Below, in pieces: positions 33,851 to 38,548 of a stretch of 38,548 nucleotides of DNA (position 1 is the first letter of the stretch; each line of letters opens with the position of its first letter). The position numbers and the translations under genes were made by a program. A model generated the notes under the pieces. The model did no database searches, was not told where the DNA came from, and saw nothing but the letters and a program-made list of their open reading frames with translations. Source of the DNA: UBA7887 sp964408735 (GTDB lineage Bacteria; Pseudomonadota; Alphaproteobacteria; UBA7887); contig CAYPAX010000037.1 of assembly GCA_964408735.1 (NCBI GenBank), positions 1-38,548 of the forward strand, written 5' to 3'.

Positions 33851-35014
33851 TCAGCCCGAGAAACCCTCCAGCATATCCGGCGGGTCGGCGTCTCCGGCGT
33901 CGGCGAGGTTGGCGACGCCGATGCCGAGCAGGCGGAAGCGGGTGCCGTCGATCTCGCGGGCGAGCAGGGTCTGGCCGGCGTCGGCGATCACGTCGGCACG
34001 CCTGGTTGGTGCGGCAAGGGTTGCCGAGCGCGTGCGCAGCTTGAAGTCCGCCGTCTTGAGCTTGAGCACGACGGTCTTGCCCGCCCGCTCCGCCCGTTCC
34101 AGGCGTCCGGCAACGCGGATGCTGAGGCGCTCCAGCACCGGGGCAAGCTCGTCAAGTGACGCGATATTGCTTTCGAAGGTGATCTCGGCCGAGATGCTCT
34201 TGGCCTCGCCGCGGGGCTCGACCGGGCGGCTGTCCTCGCCGACGGCGAAATGGGCGAGGCGATGGCCGATGCTGCCGTAGCGGCGCACCAGCTCTGTCTC
34301 GTCGCGCTCCTGCAATTGGCTGATGCGGTTGATGCCGTCGCGTTGCAGGCGCCGCGCCAGCGCCGGGCCGACGCCCCAGATGCGACGCACGGGCAGGGGC
34401 GCGAGAAAGGCGCGGGCATCGTTGCGCCCGAGGACGGAAAAGCCGCGCGGCTTGTCGAGGTCGGAGGCGAGCTTGGCGAGAAACTTGTTGTGGCTGAGGC
34501 CGATGGAGACGGTTATCCCTACTTCCTGCTCGATGCGGTAGGCAAGCTCGTCCAGCCGCACGGCGGCGGGGCCTTCCGCCTCGCTGAGATCGAGAAAGGC
34601 CTCGTCGATCGATACCGGCTGCAAGCGCGGCGTGGCCTCGGCCATGAGGGCGCGGATCTCGCGGCTCACGCTCTGGTACTTGCGCATGTCGGGGCGCAGC
34701 ACCACGGCATCGGGGCAGCGTTGCAGGGCCTGAAACATGGGCATGGCCGAATGGATGCCGTAGAGCCTGGCGACGTAACAGGCGGTGCTGACGACCCCGC
34801 GCCTGCCGCCGCCGATGATCACCGGCTTGTCGGTCAGCGAGGGGTCGTCGCGCTTTTCCACGGCGGCATAGAAGGCGTCGCAGTCGAGATGGGCAATGCT
34901 GAGCGAGAAAAGCTCAGGGTGGCGTACCAAGCGGGGGCTGGCGCAGGCGTTGCAGCGCTCGCCGCCGCCATCTTGGCCGCGCTCGCCGCAATCCCGGCAC
35001 AGCCAAGCGCTCAC
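33851..35014 (-). CDS. dinB: DNA polymerase IV (Y-family) with N-terminal zinc finger
   Basis: A 387-residue error-prone polymerase that copies past damaged bases. A zinc-finger-like CxxC...CxxC (Cys6, Cys9, Cys21, Cys24) precedes the normal polymerase start; this extension is known in alphaproteobacterial DinB. Catalytic residues: Asp44 in AHLDCDAFY, Asp137/Glu138 in SIDEAF. GLSHNKFLAKLASDLDKP and the helix-hairpin-helix RRIWGVGPALARRL follow, then the little-finger domain. It lacks a clear C-terminal beta-clamp motif. GTG 35014 is chosen because it includes the zinc finger and overlaps the mak stop by 4 bases (GTGA), so translation is probably coupled. No LexA box (GTTC-N7-GTTC) was found upstream of dinB or the caspase gene. 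Confidence 0.93.
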   Translation of the reverse strand: MSAWLCRDCGERGQDGGGERCNACASPRLVRHPELFSLSIAHLDCDAFYAAVEKRDDPSLTDKPVIIGGGRRGVVSTACYVARLYGIHSAMPMFQALQRCPDAVVLRPDMRKYQSVSREIRALMAEATPRLQPVSIDEAFLDLSEAEGPAAVRLDELAYRIEQEVGITVSIGLSHNKFLAKLASDLDKPRGFSVLGRNDARAFLAPLPVRRIWGVGPALARRLQRDGINRISQLQERDETELVRRYGSIGHRLAHFAVGEDSRPVEPRGEAKSISAEITFESNIASLDELAPVLERLSIRVAGRLERAERAGKTVVLKLKTADFKLRTRSATLAAPTRRADVIADAGQTLLAREIDGTRFRLLGIGVANLADAGDADPPDMLEGFSG

Positions 35015-35913
35015 GCCGGTGTCCCGGGCTCCGGCCAGAGCCAGGCGGCGCCGCGCACGCCACCGGAATCGCCATGGGCATTGCGCAGCAAGCGTGTGGT
35101 GACGGTGTCCGAGAATATCCAGCGCGACCACAGCCGCGGCACGGCTTCGTAGAGGCTGCTGATGGCGGACAGGCCGCCGCCGAGCACCACCACATGAGGG
35201 TCGAGGATATTGATCATATGGGCCAGGGCGCGTGCCAGACGGTCTTCGTAGCGGGCCATCGTTTGCCGGGCGACGGGGTCGCCGCCTTCCGATGCCGCGA
35301 CGACATCTCTCGACGACAGGCTTTGGTCCGGGTGGTCCGCGGCCAGGCCGGGACCGGAGAGGTAGGTCTCGATGCAGCCCGCTCGGCCGCACCAGCAGGT
35401 GGGGCCGGGGATCTCGCCCCATTCAGGCCGTGGCCAGGGCAGGGGGTTGTGGCCCCACTCGCCGGCGATGGCATTGGCACCGCCGAGCAGGCTGCCATCG
35501 ATGACGATGCCGCCACCGACGCCGGTACCGAGAATGACGCCGAAAACCACGGATGCGCCGGCCGCCGCACCGTCCGACGCTTCCGATAGCGAGAAACAGT
35601 CGGCATCGTTGGCGAGGCGCAACGGCCGCCCCAGAGCTGCCGCCAGATCCTTGTCGAGGGGCTTGCCGTTAAGCCAGGTCGAGTTGGCGTTCTTGATCAG
35701 CCCGCTGGCGGGCGATAGCGAGCCCGGTGTCGCGATGCCGACAGGTCCGCCGTCACCAACGGCCAGGCCTTCAATCAACTCGGATATCGCTGCGACGGTC
35801 GCCCCATAGTCGTCGCGCGGCGTCGCGATGCGTTGGCGATCGATGATTTGCCCGCCATTGGCCATGGCAACGGCTTCGATCTTGGTGCCGCCGAGGTCGA
35901 CGCCGAAGCGCAT
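35011..35913 (-). CDS. mak: ROK-family fructokinase (Mak-like)
   Basis: A 300-residue sugar kinase that phosphorylates fructose (mannose or related sugars are possible). It closely resembles E. coli Mak in segment after segment: DLGGTK (6-11), KNANSTWLNG (74-83), catalytic Asp103 in ANDADC, GTGVGGG, GEWGHNPLPW and ILDPHVVVLGGG. The ROK zinc site is intact: His155 with Cys173, Cys175 and Cys180 in CWCGRAGCIE. It starts 4 bases after the stop of the HAD-like gene, and its own stop overlaps the dinB GTG. A sugar kinase paired with a DNA polymerase is likely coincidental operon packing. Confidence 0.92.
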   Translation of the reverse strand: MRFGVDLGGTKIEAVAMANGGQIIDRQRIATPRDDYGATVAAISELIEGLAVGDGGPVGIATPGSLSPASGLIKNANSTWLNGKPLDKDLAAALGRPLRLANDADCFSLSEASDGAAAGASVVFGVILGTGVGGGIVIDGSLLGGANAIAGEWGHNPLPWPRPEWGEIPGPTCWCGRAGCIETYLSGPGLAADHPDQSLSSRDVVAASEGGDPVARQTMARYEDRLARALAHMINILDPHVVVLGGGLSAISSLYEAVPRLWSRWIFSDTVTTRLLRNAHGDSGGVRGAAWLWPEPGTPA

Positions 35914-35917
35914 CGTC

Positions 35918-36592
35918 TCAGAATCCGGCGGCGTCGAGCTCGCCTTCGATCAGGCGGCGCGCTTCGCTCCAATCGTCGGCGCGGTGGTGGCTGTGGGGCG
36001 CGGCGGCGAGCAGCTTCGCCAGACGCCGGTCGGCGATCATATGCAGCCGGCGCACGTGATCCGCGTGGCGGGCCACGGAGCCGTGATGGTTGGGGCCATC
36101 GTCGATGAAGAACACCGGCGCCGATACGGCCTCGGCGATGAGCGCCACCAAGGGGCCCTTGGGACCGGCGCCGGCGATCAGCGGATAGCCCATGCCGTGC
36201 TGGTGCAGGGATTCTTGACGCGCCGCACGCTGCTCGAGGGGCAGATTACTCAGCACCACGATTTGCAGGCGCTTGTTGAGGGCTTCCAGCGCCTCCGCCG
36301 CGCCTTCTACCGGCGCCATGCTGGCCGTGCGCTCGACGAAAAAGGCGGCAAGGAGATTGCCCACATCCGCCCCGTCGACGGGGCCTTTATCCGCCTGCCG
36401 CCGGATATTCCCCGTGAGGGCGAAGGACGACCAATCGAAGAAATGGCCTGTATCCTCCAGATAGGCCTCGAAGGCGGCCATGAAGGCGAACAGCACTTCG
36501 TCGGCGTCGGTGATCAGCAGCGGGCGCTCCGCTTCCAGGGCGAGGTCGGAGAGCTGCGCCAGCTGTTCCGGCGCAATCTCGCGATCGGCCAT
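35918..36592 (-). CDS. HAD-like hydrolase family protein
   Basis: A 224-residue protein with haloacid dehalogenase superfamily motifs: LLITDADEVLF (Asp29-x-Asp31, motif I), VVLSN (Ser115, motif II), Lys145 in GPKGPL (motif III) and FIDDGPNH (Asp164/Asp165, motif IV). All four are present, so it should be an active phosphatase-type enzyme on an unknown small phosphorylated compound. Start is ATG 36592, 5 bases after the DUF3572 stop; ATG 36604 would overlap that gene by 7 bases. Its product lies between DUF3572 and mak in a tight minus-strand run. Confidence 0.82.
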   Translation of the reverse strand: MADREIAPEQLAQLSDLALEAERPLLITDADEVLFAFMAAFEAYLEDTGHFFDWSSFALTGNIRRQADKGPVDGADVGNLLAAFFVERTASMAPVEGAAEALEALNKRLQIVVLSNLPLEQRAARQESLHQHGMGYPLIAGAGPKGPLVALIAEAVSAPVFFIDDGPNHHGSVARHADHVRRLHMIADRRLAKLLAAAPHSHHRADDWSEARRLIEGELDAAGF

Positions 36593-36597
36593 TCCGC

Positions 36598-36870
36598 TCA
36601 CCATGGTGGCGCGGCGCCGGGCAGCTGCGCCCTAGCCCTGGCCGGTTGCTCGGGCGCAATAGCCGAGGCCTCACAAAATCGGGTCAATAGCGATTCGTCG
36701 GCAAGAACGAAGTCAAGCACGCCCGCAAGCAGCTCCGGCTCACGCGCGGCTTGGCGAAGATCGTCGCCGGACAGCCCGGAAAGCGCCAGAAAACGCAGGC
36801 GCCAGTCTTCGTCGGAGACGATATGGGCGAGCGCCTGCAAGGCGATGGATTGTGCGGTGTCAGGTGTCAT
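36598..36870 (-). CDS. DUF3572 family protein
   Basis: A 90-residue alphaproteobacterial protein of unknown role. SIALQALAHIVSDEDWRLRFLALSGLSGDDLR and LAGVLDFVLADESLLTRFCEASAI are family hallmarks: helical, with a conserved FL-LSGL-DLR core. In other alphaproteobacteria such genes often lie near cell-cycle regulator and dinB genes; here dinB is three genes downstream. ATG 36870 is chosen over 36888 for family length. It lies 39 bases after the ATPase-TPR gene, and its stop is 5 bases before the HAD-like start. Confidence 0.85.
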   Translation of the reverse strand: MTPDTAQSIALQALAHIVSDEDWRLRFLALSGLSGDDLRQAAREPELLAGVLDFVLADESLLTRFCEASAIAPEQPARARAQLPGAAPPW

Positions 36871-36909
36871 GGCGCGATCATATAGCAAGGCTCGGGGATA
36901 ATGTCGCCG

Positions 36910-38548
36910 TCACGTCTGGATTGTGCCGGTCGTCTCCAATAGCGCTGCCGCTTCCCGTAAATCGGCGGTCTCGAAGCCTTCGTCAAAACGCTCATATACC
37001 GGCGCCAGCTGATCGCGCGCGTCTTGTGCCTTGCCTTGGGCTTGCAGGCATTTGGCCATCGAGCTGGCCGCCCGCAGCTCCAATGAGCGCGCCTTCTGCT
37101 CGCGTGCCACAGATATGGCCCGTGCGAAGCAGGCCTGGGCCTCTTCTGCGGCGTTTGGATCGAAGGACAGCAGGATCTCTCCCTTGAGACGGTGCAGCTC
37201 CGCCTCCCACGCTCGTCCTGCCACATCGTCCACTGCGATTATGGCCTGAGAGAGCGCGGCGCGTGCCGCTGCTTCATCTTGCTCGCGTGCCATGACCGTC
37301 GCCTGCCAGCCAAGCATAAATGAGCGCAAATAGCCGAGCTTGCTTGCGTCGGCCGTCTTGATGCCTGCGGCAATATCGGCGGCACCTTCGGCAAAGCGCC
37401 CCATCTCGGCCAACGCACAACCCCGCCCGAAACGGGAATAGAGTGCGTAGAGGTTTATGTGATGCTCGGTCGATATGGTCAGGCTTTTCTCGGCATGGCC
37501 CAGGGACTCCGCCGGCTCGCGCCGCAACAGCCGCACGGCTGAAGCGACATAATGCGCAAAGGCGACCTCATAGGGATGTGCGCTGCGTTCGGCGGCGGCC
37601 ACGGCCTCAGCGACGTTCTCCAACGCCAAGTCCGGATAGCCGAGGATCCAGAGGTCCCAGCCCAGGATCAGGAGTGAGGCGGTACGGGGGTGGACCGCGA
37701 ACTGGGATGGCTGGTCACCGAAATGCTCGCCTTCGCAGAGGGCGATCGCCTTCTCCACATGTGTGCGGGCGTCGGCGAAACGACCGAGCGTGAAGAGTGT
37801 GCTGCCAAGCGCGCGATGGCCGACGATCCTGCCGACCGGCAGCTCAAGCTTACGCCCTTTTTCGAGTAGCGTATCGCCCAAGGCCATTGCCCTGTCATGG
37901 CGTGCGCGCATCCAGAAATAGCCCCATAGGCCGAACAGCGCCTGTAACTCCTTGTTCTGATCGCCGTCCTCGCTCAGCGTCACGGCGCGCTCGAAGGCGT
38001 CGCGGGTCTCGTCGGCGGCATAGCCATGGGCGGCGATGCAGCAGAGCCCGAGCTGAAGCGCGATATCGAGCTCGCGCGCGTCGCGCTCTGGCGCCGAGGG
38101 CAGGGTGGCGAGCGCGTCCATGGCTTGGCGGTAGAGGGCAATTGCCTCGTGCAAGGCGGATTGGTCGCTGGCCCGCTTGCCGCCCAGTACCCAATAGCGT
38201 ATGGCCTCCTCCACCTCGCCGGCCTGGGCAAAATGATAGGCCAGCAATTCTGGCTGGCTGCTGGCAATATCGCCGTGTTCCCGGGCCAGGATCTCGGCTA
38301 ATCGGCCATGCAGGCTGCGGCGGTTGCTGCGAAGCAGGGACTCGTAGGCAGCATCGCGCAACAGCGCATGCTTGAACGTATATTGTCGCGCTTGCCCCCG
38401 CTCCATCCGCCGAATGATCTCGCCCTCTTCCAGGCGCGAGATGATGAGGTCGAGTTCGGCGGCCGACAGGTCGCTCAGGCTCAGCAGAAGATCGTAACAG
38501 CCCGTTGACGAAGTCTGCTCTGGACGCGTGTCGCTGTGTCTGATTCTC
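36910..38548 (-). CDS. ATPase/TPR regulatory protein, C-terminal part only (cut at window edge)
   Basis: The frame is open to the right edge. Native-looking sequence begins at YDLLLSLSDLSAAELD (from about 38496), which is the winged-helix-like segment after the ATPase core of cyclase-ATPase-TPR proteins, followed by YTFKHALLRDAAYESLL and a TPR-like C-terminus of about 480 residues. It resembles the C-terminal half of the gene at 16103-19447; both end with ARSLELRAAS and LAPVY then F-EGF-TADL. Residues encoded beyond 38496 (RIRHSDTRPEQ...) do not fit the family and arise in the inverted repeat at 38498-38514. The gene therefore appears broken by insertion, with the cyclase and ATPase parts outside the window. 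Confidence 0.8.
   Translation of the reverse strand, partial: RIRHSDTRPEQTSSTGCYDLLLSLSDLSAAELDLIISRLEEGEIIRRMERGQARQYTFKHALLRDAAYESLLRSNRRSLHGRLAEILAREHGDIASSQPELLAYHFAQAGEVEEAIRYWVLGGKRASDQSALHEAIALYRQAMDALATLPSAPERDARELDIALQLGLCCIAAHGYAADETRDAFERAVTLSEDGDQNKELQALFGLWGYFWMRARHDRAMALGDTLLEKGRKLELPVGRIVGHRALGSTLFTLGRFADARTHVEKAIALCEGEHFGDQPSQFAVHPRTASLLILGWDLWILGYPDLALENVAEAVAAAERSAHPYEVAFAHYVASAVRLLRREPAESLGHAEKSLTISTEHHINLYALYSRFGRGCALAEMGRFAEGAADIAAGIKTADASKLGYLRSFMLGWQATVMAREQDEAAARAALSQAIIAVDDVAGRAWEAELHRLKGEILLSFDPNAAEEAQACFARAISVAREQKARSLELRAASSMAKCLQAQGKAQDARDQLAPVYERFDEGFETADLREAAALLETTGTIQT
38498..38514 (-). repeat. Transposon-end-like terminal inverted repeat, right copy
   Basis: The minus strand of 38514-38498 reads ACTTCGTCAACGGGCTG, matching 31-47 on the plus strand at 15 of 17 bases. 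The tip at 38498 lies at the point where the ATPase-TPR gene stops resembling its family. The edge bases also share GAGAATCAG (38548-38540 minus, 15-23 plus), at different distances from the tips, as expected for the two different ends of one element. Confidence 0.6.

Noticed and set aside
1..38548. CRISPR arrays, tRNA/rRNA genes, prophage genes
   Set aside because: No repeated spacer-like units, cloverleaf-like or rRNA-like sequence and no phage structural genes were seen; the intergenic gaps are too short.

Overview
The window looks like a GC-rich alphaproteobacterial chromosome segment, probably Rhodospirillales/Hyphomicrobiales-like. This rests on an EipB (DUF1849) protein, a DUF3572 protein, a DinB with an N-terminal zinc finger, a Flp-type pilin, a DUF482/FemAB-like protein, two TRAP solute receptors of different types and a SAM-cyclase-ATPase-TPR protein. 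The assignment is inferred from gene families; no rRNA or tRNA gene was seen.

Layout. 1-47: a transposon-end-like inverted repeat that cuts a sterol-desaturase-type gene (33-431, minus). 648-2960 (plus): a small conserved protein, msrB, and a sulfatase-fold membrane protein. 2964-8181 (minus): a BON lipoprotein, typA, an NAD-dependent epimerase and ilvD. 8280-8558 (plus): an exported eight-cysteine protein with a visible promoter. 8636-11208 (minus): a DehI-like gene broken at a G10 tract, and a chemoreceptor. 11450-12610 (plus): a secreted HEFFH protein. 12622-12798 (minus): a lone Flp pilin. 12994-16106 (plus): a TRAP-TAXI receptor and fused permease. 16103-23201 (minus): a SAM/cyclase/ATPase/TPR regulator, a heme-type histidine kinase and a tandem-PAS chemoreceptor. 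23422-24924 (plus): a di-heme oxidoreductase. 24921-29757 (minus): RidA, class III aminotransferase, FemAB-like protein and a second histidine kinase. 29934-31579 (plus): EipB and an unknown secreted protein. 31599-38548 (minus): a caspase-SH3-DctP fusion, dinB, fructokinase mak, a HAD-like protein, DUF3572, and the 3' part of another ATPase-TPR gene cut at the right edge by the partner inverted repeat. Genes are very tightly packed, and no stretch over 300 bases lacks a gene.

The most unusual item is the 729-residue exported protein at 31599-33788. A caspase-like protease domain with an intact His/Cys dyad is joined through an SH3 domain to a complete TRAP (DctP/TakP-type) solute-binding domain. 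This suggests a protease controlled by a small metabolite, possibly a 2-oxo acid. Sensing is a theme of the window: two histidine kinases, two chemoreceptors, a class III cyclase and two TRAP receptors lie near redox proteins (MsrB, di-heme oxidoreductase, c-heme sensor). Both window edges carry matching 17-base inverted repeats (15/17) that interrupt genes, so the segment seems to lie between two copies of a mobile element, which is probably why the sequence ends there.
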